From assembly GCA_046727175.1 (NCBI GenBank), contig JBKPCD010000298.1, positions 1 to 16,669 of the forward strand: a stretch of DNA of 16,669 nucleotides. Reading direction: 5' to 3'. The position numbers and the translations under genes were made by a program. The stretch is from JBKPCD01 sp046727175 (lineage in GTDB: Bacteria > Acidobacteriota > Vicinamibacteria > Vicinamibacterales > 2-12-FULL-66-21). Positions 1-5,931 of this stretch are shown piece after piece (position 1 is the stretch's first letter; every line of letters starts with the position of its first letter). Below the pieces are notes generated by a model. That model ran no database searches. It saw nothing but the letters and a program-made list of their open reading frames with translations, and was not told the origin of the DNA.

Positions 1-147
1 CGGCTGGTGGGCCGGTACGCCATCGACCTGTCGAGGCCGAGAAATCTGATCGACATCAAAGCAGAATCTCGGTTCCATCAGGTGTACCGCGACATCTGGA
101 ACGACCTGCGGCAGGAAGTGTTGAAGAGTTATGAACGGAATGGCTGA
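1..147 (+). CDS. ABC transporter ATP-binding protein, C-terminal fragment (NitT/TauT type)
   Basis: The window opens inside a reading frame that runs from base 1 to a TGA at 145-147, giving 48 residues. The visible tail contains YAIDLSRPRNL followed by a helical end with FHQVYRDIWNDLR. That is the usual C-terminus of SsuB/TauB-like ATPases, where a membrane-facing IDLPRPR segment precedes a final helix. The Walker and signature motifs would lie upstream, outside the window. The next gene is an ABC permease whose start overlaps this stop by 17 bases, so the two are almost certainly co-transcribed and translationally coupled. The protein would energise uptake of a small anion or aromatic/sulfonate-like substrate at the inner face of the cytoplasmic membrane. 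The substrate cannot be told. The assignment rests on the short tail plus the neighbour. Confidence 0.75.
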   Translation, partial: RLVGRYAIDLSRPRNLIDIKAESRFHQVYRDIWNDLRQEVLKSYERNG

Positions 148-949
148 GAGCCGCCCTGGGCTCATCATCGGTCAATTCGCGTTCGCTTCTGTAGTGCTGG
201 GAGCGTGGGAATGGGGCGCCGCATCCAAACTTCTCGATCCGTTCTTCGTCAGCCGACCCAGTGAAATCGTTCTTCGCGTCGTGCAGTGGACGGGGACGGG
301 AACAATCTGGGTGCACCTGTCGACGACGTTCACTGAGGCAATTCTGTCGTTTGTGATTGGCGGCTCTCTCGGTGTGCTCTTTGGATTCGCGCTTGCCGGA
401 ATGCCGATCGTCGCCGCGCTGCTGGAGCCGTACATTCGAATGGCGAATGCGCTGCCCCGCGTCGTGCTGGCCCCCATTTTTCTCTTGTGGTTCGGCCTCG
501 GGATCTGGTCGAAGGTGGCGCTCGGCGTCACGGTGGTGTTCTTCGTCGTGTTCTTCAATACGTACCGCGGTGTTCGTGAAGTGGATCAGGCACTCATCGA
601 CAATGCGCGAATGCTCGGAGCCTCAGAGGCTCAGCTGGTGCGACATGTCCTCGTGCCGAGTGCGTTGACCTGGATTTTCTCCAGCCTGCATATCAGCATC
701 GGGATGGCAATCATTGCCGTGGTCGTCGGGGAGTATCTTGGCGCTTCGAGAGGGATCGGCTACCTGATTGCTCAGGCCGAAGGGGTCTTCGATACGACCG
801 GCGTATTCGCAGGTACGGCGGTCCTGGCTGCGGGAGTCCTGCTCATTGGTCGCATCGTCGCACGAGTCGAGCGGCGACTGCTCCGCTGGAAACCCGAACA
901 CGCGGAAGCTCGAAACACCTCGCCGGGAACACTGAAGCGGACGCAATAA
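131..949 (+). CDS. ABC transporter permease (NitT/TauT, SsuC-like)
   Basis: This 272-residue inner-membrane permease has the normal length for the SsuC/TauC/NrtB type. An N-terminal hydrophobic helix (about residues 10-30) is followed by further membrane segments. The cytoplasmic EAA loop is clear at about residues 150-183, with NARMLGAS and then VLVPSAL, the site that docks the ATPase. Near the C-terminus VVVGEYLGASRGIGYLI is typical of the family. The ATG at 131 overlaps the upstream ATPase gene and has an AAGAG just before it; a second in-frame ATG at 140 is also possible. The substrate-binding protein of this system is not in the window. After the stop only the last few codons are polar, so the gene looks intact. 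Family assignment is firm; the transported compound is unknown. Confidence 0.9.
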   Translation: MNGMAESRPGLIIGQFAFASVVLGAWEWGAASKLLDPFFVSRPSEIVLRVVQWTGTGTIWVHLSTTFTEAILSFVIGGSLGVLFGFALAGMPIVAALLEPYIRMANALPRVVLAPIFLLWFGLGIWSKVALGVTVVFFVVFFNTYRGVREVDQALIDNARMLGASEAQLVRHVLVPSALTWIFSSLHISIGMAIIAVVVGEYLGASRGIGYLIAQAEGVFDTTGVFAGTAVLAAGVLLIGRIVARVERRLLRWKPEHAEARNTSPGTLKRTQ

Positions 950-963
950 GGGCCGTTGACTGG

Positions 964-1006
964 GGGGAGACGCGCGGCACGCGTGTGCCGCGTGCGGCTT
1001 CTCCCC
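964..1006. terminator. Long imperfect hairpin after the ABC operon
   Basis: An outer 7-bp stem (964-970 with 1000-1006) encloses a perfect inner 8-bp stem (CGCGGCAC at 973-980 with GTGCCGCG at 985-992) and a GCGT loop. It lies 14 bases after the permease stop. No T-tract follows on the plus strand, so it is not a classical intrinsic terminator. It could stabilise the 3' end of the ABC mRNA or aid Rho-dependent termination. The pairing is seen directly; the function is inferred. Confidence 0.45.
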
Positions 1007-1011
1007 GTGCG

Positions 1012-1233
1012 TCAAGACGCTGTGGTGAATCGACGTTTCTCGATTCCCAGCTGCTTGATTTTCGCCTCCAGCGTCGAGGCCGGAATTCCAAGCTTGGCAG
1101 CAGCCCCACGGGGTCCCGCTACCGTTCCTCGACTCTTTGCGAGAGCGGCTTCGATCATTTCCCTTTCCTGATCCTGCAGCGTCTCCGGGAGTGGGCCCGA
1201 CCCGCGCGCGCGAAGAGGTGCTTCAGACGTTCA
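1012..1233 (-). pseudogene. C-terminal remnant of a Fis-type HTH regulator (NtrC/FhlA-like)
   Basis: Read on the minus strand, the frame ending at a TGA (1012-1014) and opening after a TGA at 1231-1233 gives about 72 residues. It contains QEREMIEAAL, GPRGAAAKLGIPAST and LEAKIKQLGI. This is the standard Fis-family helix-turn-helix at the end of sigma-54-dependent activators, where GPRGAAA(R/K)LG leads into the recognition helix and the final xKKLGI(xR) segment. No AAA+ sigma-54 interaction domain (GAFTGA, Walker motifs) exists upstream, and there is no plausible start, so only the DNA-binding tail survives. It abuts a hydrolase scrap on the other strand at about 1228, which suggests a rearrangement junction. 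The parent could have been an NtrC-like or formate-hydrogenlyase-activator-like protein. Confidence 0.6.
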
Positions 1234-1320
1234 ACAGTTGCCGAGGTCAAGGGCAGCCATGCCGTCTATGTGTCCCAGCCAAGGGCCGTTGCCGCCATCA
1301 TTGTGAACGCAGCGACAGGC
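1228..1320 (+). pseudogene. C-terminal remnant of an alpha/beta hydrolase
   Basis: A short plus-strand stretch reads VAEVKGSHAVYVSQPRAVA followed by an AIIVNAA helix. In many alpha/beta-hydrolase-fold enzymes of soil bacteria the end of the protein has the form GxSHxVYxSQPxAVAxxIxxAA, where the histidine is the catalytic-triad base. The match covers that terminal segment only; no nucleophile elbow (GxSxG) is present nearby. The frame stays open downstream but without recognisable sequence, and no start is evident. I infer a decayed gene tail joined to the Fis-type HTH scrap. The resemblance is from family knowledge and short, so confidence is moderate. Confidence 0.45.
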
Positions 1321-1351
1321 GTCGCGTTGGCGACGAAGTGGCCGTCAAATC

Positions 1352-2707
1352 TTACCGATAGAACGGCTGCTCCTTCAGCCATCTCGGTCCGTACACCGGC
1401 GCCGGCTGTCCCACTTCGTATGCACCGAGATCGGGAGCGCGGCCGCTGAACCCATCGTTGACGTTGGGCAGCCTGACGCCGGCATCAACCGCTTTGCTGC
1501 CCGGCTTCAGGCGGAAGTTGACGCTCGTCGCCTCGTAGGGATGCCCCGGCTTCGATGAGTCGGGCGGCGAGGGCGCGCGCAGATCTTCGAAGATGTCGTA
1601 ATCCACTTCGATGCCGTGCGTTTCCTGGCCGGTGGCGCCAGCCAGTTCCGCGAGCGTCGCGAAGCGCGGCGCCTGCTTCGGTTCGATGTCGTAATCGACG
1701 CGGACGCCGGGTCTCGGTCCCAGCCAGGTGTACTGCGCCTCGGCGCCGCGATTCGGCCGGTAGCCGTTGTAGTCGTAGGTCGAGTAGGCGGTCGGACCGC
1801 CGAGCACCGCGATGCCCGTCTGCGCGTCGGTGCCGAGGAACAGGTTGTTCCTGAAATCGGCATTCGACACGCGCTGCGCGGTGCGGTTCTCCGCGATGAA
1901 CGTGTTGTGCAGCACGACGACGCCGGCAGGATTGGCGAATTTCAGCGCGACCGGGGTGTGGTACACGACGTTGCGGATGTAGTAGGCGGGTCCGCCGAAG
2001 ATTGGTTGTGCGCTGAGCGCCGTGTGCGCCGCGTTGATACCGCGGTTGCGCATCACGCGGATGTTGTGCACGCCGCCGTCCGCTTCGATGAAATCGTCGC
2101 CGGTGAGGTGAATGTCGTTGTTGTAGATATCGATCGCGACCGCCTTCAGATCCTGCTGCGGCTCGGGCACGCCATGCGTGCAGACGCTGATGCCGTCATG
2201 GAAAAACGCAACCGCGTTGTGCGCGATCACGTGCCCGGAACCGTAGACCTTCACCGCGAAATAGCTGTTGATCGGATGTGCGCCGTAGAGGCCCGGGTTG
2301 GCCCACCCGAGCATCCGATGGCGATCGTCGCGGCCAAGAAAGATGTTGTCCGCAATGTAGAAATCTTTCGATCCCGCAAACTGCGTGACAACGCCGACGC
2401 CGACATTCTCGATCCGGCAGTTGCGGACGACCAGCCCTTTTGCGCCGGCGACGTCCCTCACGCCGGCCCAGAACGCGACCTCGGTATTCCGGATCGTGAG
2501 ACCGTCGAAGATGTTGTAGTCAGCGGCCATCACGTCGAAGAGGCGAAAGGCGCCATCGCCGTCGAAGATCACCTCACCGTCGCCAGCCGCTTTGATCACG
2601 ATCGGCCGCTCCGGCGTGCCTTTCGCCGTCAACAGGTATGCCCCATCGAACGTCGTGCTGAGCGAGTCCACGTAGTTGTGGCGATCCCCCTTTGTAGAGG
2701 CCGGCAT
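1352..2707 (-). CDS. Right-handed beta-helix protein, C-terminal part (split gene)
   Basis: This 451-residue frame continues the gene that begins at 3275 but lies in another frame after a G5 run at 2686-2690. Its apparent first residues (MPASTK) are out-of-frame sequence; the real protein resumes at GDRHNYVDSL. Repeated turns such as NIFDGLTIRNTEVAF, GLVVRNCRIENVGVG, FYIADNIFLG and NIRVMRNRGINAA are the coils of a parallel beta-helix (pectate-lyase-like / NosD-like fold). The C-terminus holds AVDAGVRLPNVND and DLGAYEVGQP, a common ending of secreted beta-helix proteins where the ordered repeats close. Such proteins usually bind or cleave polysaccharides outside the cytoplasm; no catalytic residues can be assigned. 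Without a frame correction this part would not be exported, because it lacks the signal peptide. Confidence 0.85.
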   Translation of the reverse strand: MPASTKGDRHNYVDSLSTTFDGAYLLTAKGTPERPIVIKAAGDGEVIFDGDGAFRLFDVMAADYNIFDGLTIRNTEVAFWAGVRDVAGAKGLVVRNCRIENVGVGVVTQFAGSKDFYIADNIFLGRDDRHRMLGWANPGLYGAHPINSYFAVKVYGSGHVIAHNAVAFFHDGISVCTHGVPEPQQDLKAVAIDIYNNDIHLTGDDFIEADGGVHNIRVMRNRGINAAHTALSAQPIFGGPAYYIRNVVYHTPVALKFANPAGVVVLHNTFIAENRTAQRVSNADFRNNLFLGTDAQTGIAVLGGPTAYSTYDYNGYRPNRGAEAQYTWLGPRPGVRVDYDIEPKQAPRFATLAELAGATGQETHGIEVDYDIFEDLRAPSPPDSSKPGHPYEATSVNFRLKPGSKAVDAGVRLPNVNDGFSGRAPDLGAYEVGQPAPVYGPRWLKEQPFYR

Positions 2708-3275
2708 GCACGAGAATCACGTCGCCGGGACCGACCTTGTTCTGAAACACGACGTTCCAGTCACCCGTGCCGGCGCCGGCATATGCGGCCATCAAGCCGG
2801 TAAAGCTTGGCTCCTCCTTCGCGCCGCGCCAGGTCGGCGGGTACACGTGCAGCATTCGTCCGCCAGTGGCCGTTTTTGGCTCGCCGCGGGTCCGCACCTT
2901 CACCAGCTGCTCCGCCTGACCGCTCACCCCGTCCGGATCCTTCATCGTCAGGCGGACTTCGTACGCAGTGTCGGGATCGAGATCGAGGATGCTGCCGGCA
3001 AATCGATCCGGCACCGTGTAGGGCGCGCGGAAGATCTTCTCGCCGCCCATGCGCAGCAGCGGCAACGCGTCGCGCCACTGGCTGTCGCCGGCGCGGCGGT
3101 AGCTGACGTCCACGGTGGCGTTGCGGTTGTCGTCGCCGCTGATCGCCCATTCAAATCCCAGACAGATCAGCGTCGGCGGCTCGATAATGAATTCGCCGGG
3201 ATGGACACCGTTCTCGGCGCGAAGCGCAGGAGCGGTCAACGCGACGACAGCGATCGTGCAGAAGAGGGCTTTCAT
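2574..3275 (-). CDS. Right-handed beta-helix protein, N-terminal part with signal peptide (split gene)
   Basis: The minus-strand ATG at 3275 has GGAG five bases upstream. The first 20 residues (MKALFCTIAVVALTAPALRA) form a clear Sec signal peptide. Residues about 30-130 look like a fibronectin-III-type beta-sandwich, with DLDPDTAYEVRLTMKDPDG and LVKVRTRGEP. GPGDVILVHAGLYKG then opens the beta-helix. After the G5 run at 2686-2690 the frame is wrong and about 37 nonsense residues follow to the stop. Removing one G restores a single ~640-residue protein with the downstream frame. The complete gene would span 1352-3275. It may be a pseudogene, a homopolymer read error, or, less likely, a slippery frameshift (A3G5). 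The gene stands alone on the minus strand. Confidence 0.85.
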   Translation of the reverse strand: MKALFCTIAVVALTAPALRAENGVHPGEFIIEPPTLICLGFEWAISGDDNRNATVDVSYRRAGDSQWRDALPLLRMGGEKIFRAPYTVPDRFAGSILDLDPDTAYEVRLTMKDPDGVSGQAEQLVKVRTRGEPKTATGGRMLHVYPPTWRGAKEEPSFTGLMAAYAGAGTGDWNVVFQNKVGPGDVILVHAGLYKGGSPQLRGLAQHDVRWGIPVDGERHAGAADRDQSGWRR

Positions 3276-3399
3276 GGCTACTCCGGAATCAGCCGGTGGT
3301 ATCGGCCCATCCGTACGGCACGAGGAATCAGGGCCGTCTCGCGGGTTAGAGCATAACGCCCGTTCTCAGCCTCTCGTCAGCCCTCCCCTTCACGACAGC

Positions 3400-3431
3400 T
3401 CACCAGTTCACCGGTTCACCAGTTCACCGGC
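3400..3431. repeat. Short tandem octamer repeat
   Basis: Four adjacent octamers alternate TCACCAGT, TCACCGGT, TCACCAGT and TCACCGGC, so the array is also two copies of a 16-bp unit. It lies in the ~225-bp spacer between the divergently read beta-helix gene and the aminotransferase gene. Length could vary by slippage. No function can be assigned; a binding-site array for a regulator is conceivable but unsupported. Confidence 0.7.
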
Positions 3432-3500
3432 TCTCCCGGCCACCGCCCACCGGCGAACGGATGTACACTCACGGAATCTCAATACCGGAGAACGTTGACC

Positions 3501-4637
3501 ATGCAGGTGATGATGCAAGTCAGCTTTTACGGGCACGTACGGCAATACAAGAACATTCAGTCGGAGATAGACGCGAACCTGAAGCGCGTGCTCGAGAGCG
3601 GCGAGTACGTGCAGGGGCCCATGCTCAAGCAGTTCGAACAGGAGCTGGCCGGGTTTCACGGGATGACGCACGCCGTCGGCTCGGGGAACGGCACCGACGC
3701 GATCTGGCTGGCACTGATGGCGATGGGCATCGGGCCGGGCGACGAGGTCATCACGCACCCGAACACGTTCTTCGCGACGGCCGAAGCGATCTGGATCGCC
3801 GGCGCGACAGCCGTGTTCGTTGACTGCGATCCGCAGACCAAGTGCATCGACCCGTCGAAGATCGAAGCGGCGATCACGCCGAAGACGAAAGCGGTCATTC
3901 CCGTGCACCTGTACGGCCAGTGCGCCGACATGTCGGCGATCAAAAGCATCGCCGATCGGCACAAGCTCCGCGTCATCGAGGACAACGCGCAGGCGATCGA
4001 TGCGGCCGGCGCCGGCTTCAAAATCGGCGAGTTGAGCGATGCGACGTCGACGAGCTTCATCATCCAGAAGAACCTCGGCACGTTCGGCGACGGCGGTGCG
4101 CTGATCACGAACGACTCCGACATCGACACGAAGGTCCGGAAGCTTCGCAATCACGGATCGAACAAGCGGAACGTCCACAGCTTCGGGTTCAACAGCCGTC
4201 TCGACGATCTGCACGCCGGCGTGCTTAGCGCCAAGCTGAAACACATTCACACCTGGAACGATCAGCGCATCACCTGGGCGGCGCGCTACACAGCGGGGCT
4301 GTCAGGCGCGACGCACATCGACCTGCCGTACGCCCGTCCCGGGTACCGTCACGTCTTCCACCTCTACGTGATCGAGACGAAGAACCCGGCACACCGCGAT
4401 CAGCTGCTCGACGTTCTCGTCGCGAACGGCATCGACGCCAAGACGCACTACTCGATCGCGATCCACAAGCAGGACGGCTACCCATGGGGCAAAGGCGCGC
4501 GCCTGGCCGGCCCGGTGCCGAACGCCGAGCGCAACGCCGCCTCGTGCATCAGCCTGCCGATGTACCCGGAACTGACCGAACCGGAAGTCGACTACGTCAT
4601 CGCCAAAGTCCTCGAGTGGGACAAGGCGCCGAAGTGA
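3501..4637 (+). CDS. DegT/DnrJ/EryC1/StrS-family PLP-dependent sugar aminotransferase
   Basis: This intact cytoplasmic enzyme of 378 residues has the family's normal length. It transfers an amino group, usually from glutamate, to a keto group on a nucleotide-linked sugar. Visible landmarks are YVQGPMLKQFEQELA near the N-terminus, GSGNGTDAIWLAL for phosphate binding, VIPVHLYGQCADM, VIEDNAQAIDA with the PLP-ring aspartate (about D161) and Q164, and FIIQKNLGTFGDGGAL with the Schiff-base lysine (about K190). FNSRLDDLHAGVLSAKL and KTHYSIAIHKQ follow as expected. I chose the ATG at 3501; a TTG at 3495 and an ATG at 3513 are in frame, and GGAG sits at 3487-3490. Its stop overlaps the next ATG (TGATG), so it was translationally coupled to an oxidoreductase that is now broken. 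The sugar product is unknown. Confidence 0.92.
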   Translation: MQVMMQVSFYGHVRQYKNIQSEIDANLKRVLESGEYVQGPMLKQFEQELAGFHGMTHAVGSGNGTDAIWLALMAMGIGPGDEVITHPNTFFATAEAIWIAGATAVFVDCDPQTKCIDPSKIEAAITPKTKAVIPVHLYGQCADMSAIKSIADRHKLRVIEDNAQAIDAAGAGFKIGELSDATSTSFIIQKNLGTFGDGGALITNDSDIDTKVRKLRNHGSNKRNVHSFGFNSRLDDLHAGVLSAKLKHIHTWNDQRITWAARYTAGLSGATHIDLPYARPGYRHVFHLYVIETKNPAHRDQLLDVLVANGIDAKTHYSIAIHKQDGYPWGKGARLAGPVPNAERNAASCISLPMYPELTEPEVDYVIAKVLEWDKAPK

Positions 4638-4930
4638 TGGCGTACCGCGTCAGCGTCGTGGGCATGGGCAAGCGCGGCGTGCACCATGCCTCGGCGTTCG
4701 CTGCCAATCCCCGATTCCAGCTGGCCGGCATCAGCAGCCGGATCCACAGCGGCTGGCCGCCGCGGCCTTGAAGCTTGGGACGGTCAAGACGAGTACGGAT
4801 CCGTTTGAGCTCGCCAGTGATGTGAAGCCCCACGTCTTCTGCTCCTGCACGCCGCCCGGCGCGCCTCCCGCTCATCGAGCTCGATATCTGAAGCGGGGCG
4901 AAGCTCATCGCATTCGAGAAGCCGGTGGCG
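4637..4930 (+). pseudogene. Gfo/Idh/MocA-family oxidoreductase, decayed N-terminal fragment
   Basis: The ATG at 4637 overlaps the aminotransferase stop. It starts well: YRVSVVGMGKRGVHHASAF is the Rossmann dinucleotide-binding strand-turn-helix of Gfo/Idh/MocA enzymes. A base is missing just before 4741, after which DPQRLAAAALKLG and DVKPHVFCSCTPP continue in another frame. One extra C near 4855 shifts back, giving RLPLIELDI, then an in-frame TGA at 4889-4891, then SGAKLIAFEKPVA. Everything after this motif is lost or inverted, so the substrate-binding domain is absent. Family members act as NAD(P)-dependent dehydrogenases on sugars, and a sugar aminotransferase beside one is a common pairing in amino-sugar synthesis. 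Four separate lesions make this a clear pseudogene. Confidence 0.8.
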
Positions 4931-4976
4931 CGTCGAGCGCCTGTTTGATCGCGAGCCCCTCCGAGCTCGTCATCGT
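4931..4976 (-). pseudogene. Inverted continuation of the Gfo/Idh/MocA pseudogene
   Basis: Read on the minus strand this 46-bp piece gives TMTSSEGLAIKQALD. In Gfo/Idh/MocA proteins of this type, the segment right after FEKPVA is of the form xxTSxEGxxIKxxLxxA. The piece therefore looks like the next part of the neighbouring pseudogene, flipped in place. The upstream junction falls within GTGGCG|CGTCGA. The resemblance is short and judged from family knowledge, so I rate it as probable rather than certain. Confidence 0.45.
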
Positions 4977-5096
4977 CTGGAGGCCGGCCGCGATCGCCTT
5001 CGCGTCGCTGGGTTGGCGCGATTGTACTCGACCGTGTTCGCGAAGGGCCATGACGTGACCTTCGCGGCCGATACACCCATTCAGGTGCGGCTCGCT
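4976..5096 (+). repeat. Direct repeat copy 1 (glycine-rich protein 3' end)
   Basis: These 121 bp recur at 5784-5907 with only a few differences: one base inserted in the G-run, a CT insertion and three substitutions, roughly 96% identity. One frame encodes YSTVFAKGHDVTFAADTPIQVRLA, the same tail that ends the second copy. Here, instead of a stop and the VWA gene, the repeat runs into an inverted VWA fragment. This copy is therefore a duplicated scrap without a start or stop of its own. Confidence 0.85.
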
Positions 5097-5113
5097 TCAG
5101 GAGCGACGTTCGT

Positions 5114-5215
5114 GCGCGCGATGCTGCGATCGAGGACCGTCCTGTCGCTCGTGAACGGCAGGTCGAGCCGTGCCTTGTCCGCGAAGTTGACCACGAACCA
5201 CTCGTCGTCGCGGTG
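5114..5215 (-). pseudogene. Inverted partial copy of the VWA gene
   Basis: On the minus strand this reads DDEWFVVNFADKARLDLPFT then SDRTVLDRSIAR, matching residues about 101-133 of the intact VWA protein encoded at 5931-6800. By direct comparison the ~102 bp differ from 6228-6330 at about five positions, roughly 95% identity. Only this internal piece is present, without the MIDAS motif or a start. It follows direct repeat copy 1, just as the real VWA gene follows copy 2, but in opposite orientation. This implies duplication of the locus followed by a local inversion. Confidence 0.85.
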
Positions 5216-5270
5216 CCCGAACGGGGTCCAAGGACCATCTCCGGCAGCCAACGCCAACCAAGTTGCCAAT

Positions 5271-5307
5271 AAAAAATGGGCCTGAGATCATCGATTTCAG
5301 GCCCATT
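5271..5307 (-). terminator. Rho-independent terminator, minus strand
   Basis: An 11-bp perfect stem (AATGGGCCTGA at 5275-5285 with TCAGGCCCATT at 5297-5307) surrounds an 11-nt loop. On the minus strand the stem is followed by a T-tract (the A-run at 5271-5276). This is a textbook intrinsic terminator for leftward transcription. It begins three bases past the point where the YncE-like fragment loses homology, so it did not originally belong to that gene. Confidence 0.75.
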
Positions 5308-5310
5308 CTC

Positions 5311-5680
5311 ACGGTGGTGAGTCGTGTCGATGGCCATCGCCACGGGCTGCTTGCATGCCTCGGTGGACCAGCGGCGCGTGACCGCCGCTCCCTTCGCGTC
5401 GATCTCGACGACCTCGCTCGTGTCGGTGAGATTCGCGTACACCTTGCCGTTCCCCGCCGACCCGCCGTATTCGGGCTTGCCGCCGAGTAGAATGTTCGTG
5501 ACGATCGCGCCTGCCCGTGGATCGATCACCGTCGATGAGTCCGCGTCACCATTGAACGTGAATACGCGGTCCGCTGCGCTGTCGTAGATGATCGCGTCGG
5601 CGTCCTCGGCGGCGGGGATCCGGCCGAGCACCGCGAAGGTTTTCAGATCGAACATCACGACGGATCGATCAGGCCCCGAC
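5311..5680 (-). pseudogene. YncE-like beta-propeller protein, internal fragment
   Basis: About 123 uninterrupted codons read DRSVVMFDLKTFAVLGRIPA, AIIYDSAADRVFTFNGDAD, TNILLGGKPEYGGSAGNGKV, YANLTDTSEVVEIDAKGAA and KQPVAMAIDTTHHR. This is the middle of the YVTN/YncE seven-bladed propeller family, whose members are usually exported and of unclear role. The family would continue with LF(S/V)GC after HHR and would begin upstream with a signal peptide and two or more further blades. Both ends are missing. On the left the sequence switches abruptly to the terminator hairpin; on the right to a plus-strand glycine-rich coding tail. The reading frame is undamaged, which points to breakage by recent rearrangement rather than slow decay. 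Confidence 0.8.
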
Positions 5681-5700
5681 GCTGACGATGCGTTCAGGAC

Positions 5701-5931
5701 GGGAGAGATGCAGGGAAGTCCCGGCGCACAGACGCTGGGCGGGTTCGTCGGCTTTGGATTCGCGGGTGCCTTCATCGGTCCGCTCTGGAGGCCGGCCGCG
5801 ATCGCCTTCGCGTCGCTGGGGCTGGCGCGATCGTCTACTCGACCGTGTTCGCGAAGGGCCATGACGTGACCTTTGCGGCCGATACACCCATTCAGGTGCG
5901 GCTCGCTCCGCGTTCCACGTCGTCGAAGTGA
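5701..5931 (+). pseudogene. Glycine-zipper-like protein, C-terminal remnant
   Basis: The plus strand reads LGGFVGFGFAGAFIGPL, a glycine-zipper membrane pattern, then after a frame change near 5820 continues GAGAIVYSTVFAKGHDVTF and ADTPIQVRLAPRSTSSK to a TGA at 5929-5931. Small acidobacterial proteins often end in this way: a glycine-rich hairpin, a GxxVxxxxxTPxxVxL strand and a stop. No start or signal peptide is visible upstream, where the sequence belongs to the YncE fragment on the other strand. The stop overlaps the VWA ATG (TGATG), so an intact ancestor was probably translationally coupled to the VWA gene. The part from 5784 on is also direct repeat copy 2. Confidence 0.5.
5784..5907 (+). 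repeat. Direct repeat copy 2
   Basis: This is the partner of the repeat at 4976-5096, about 810 bp downstream in the same orientation. This copy is in the likely original setting, because it leads into the stop codon and the coupled start of the intact VWA gene. The two copies flank the inverted VWA piece, the terminator hairpin and the YncE fragment, so recombination between them could delete that interval. Confidence 0.85.

Noticed and set aside
1616..2803. Long plus-strand open frame (395 codons) opposite the beta-helix gene
   Set aside because: It is the antisense shadow of a clear coding region. The minus frame has family motifs, while this one is Arg/Val/Asp-rich without recognisable domains.
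3408..4250. Minus-strand open frame of 280 codons opposite the aminotransferase
   Set aside because: The plus strand encodes a full DegT/DnrJ/EryC1/StrS protein with all key residues. The antisense frame is low in hydrophobic structure and typical of GC-rich shadows.
5229..5260. Possible tRNA 3' end remnant (CCATCTCCGGCA-like stretch before the hairpin)
   Set aside because: It recalls the acceptor end of a tRNA, but no TGGTTCGAATCC arm, anticodon arm or cloverleaf can be drawn, so an attachment-site claim is unsupported.
4597..5862. A single minus-strand 421-codon gene
   Set aside because: The frame is open by chance across several unrelated fragments. Only 5311-5680 resembles a protein family (YncE-like), and the rest is antisense to, or the wrong frame of, other pieces.
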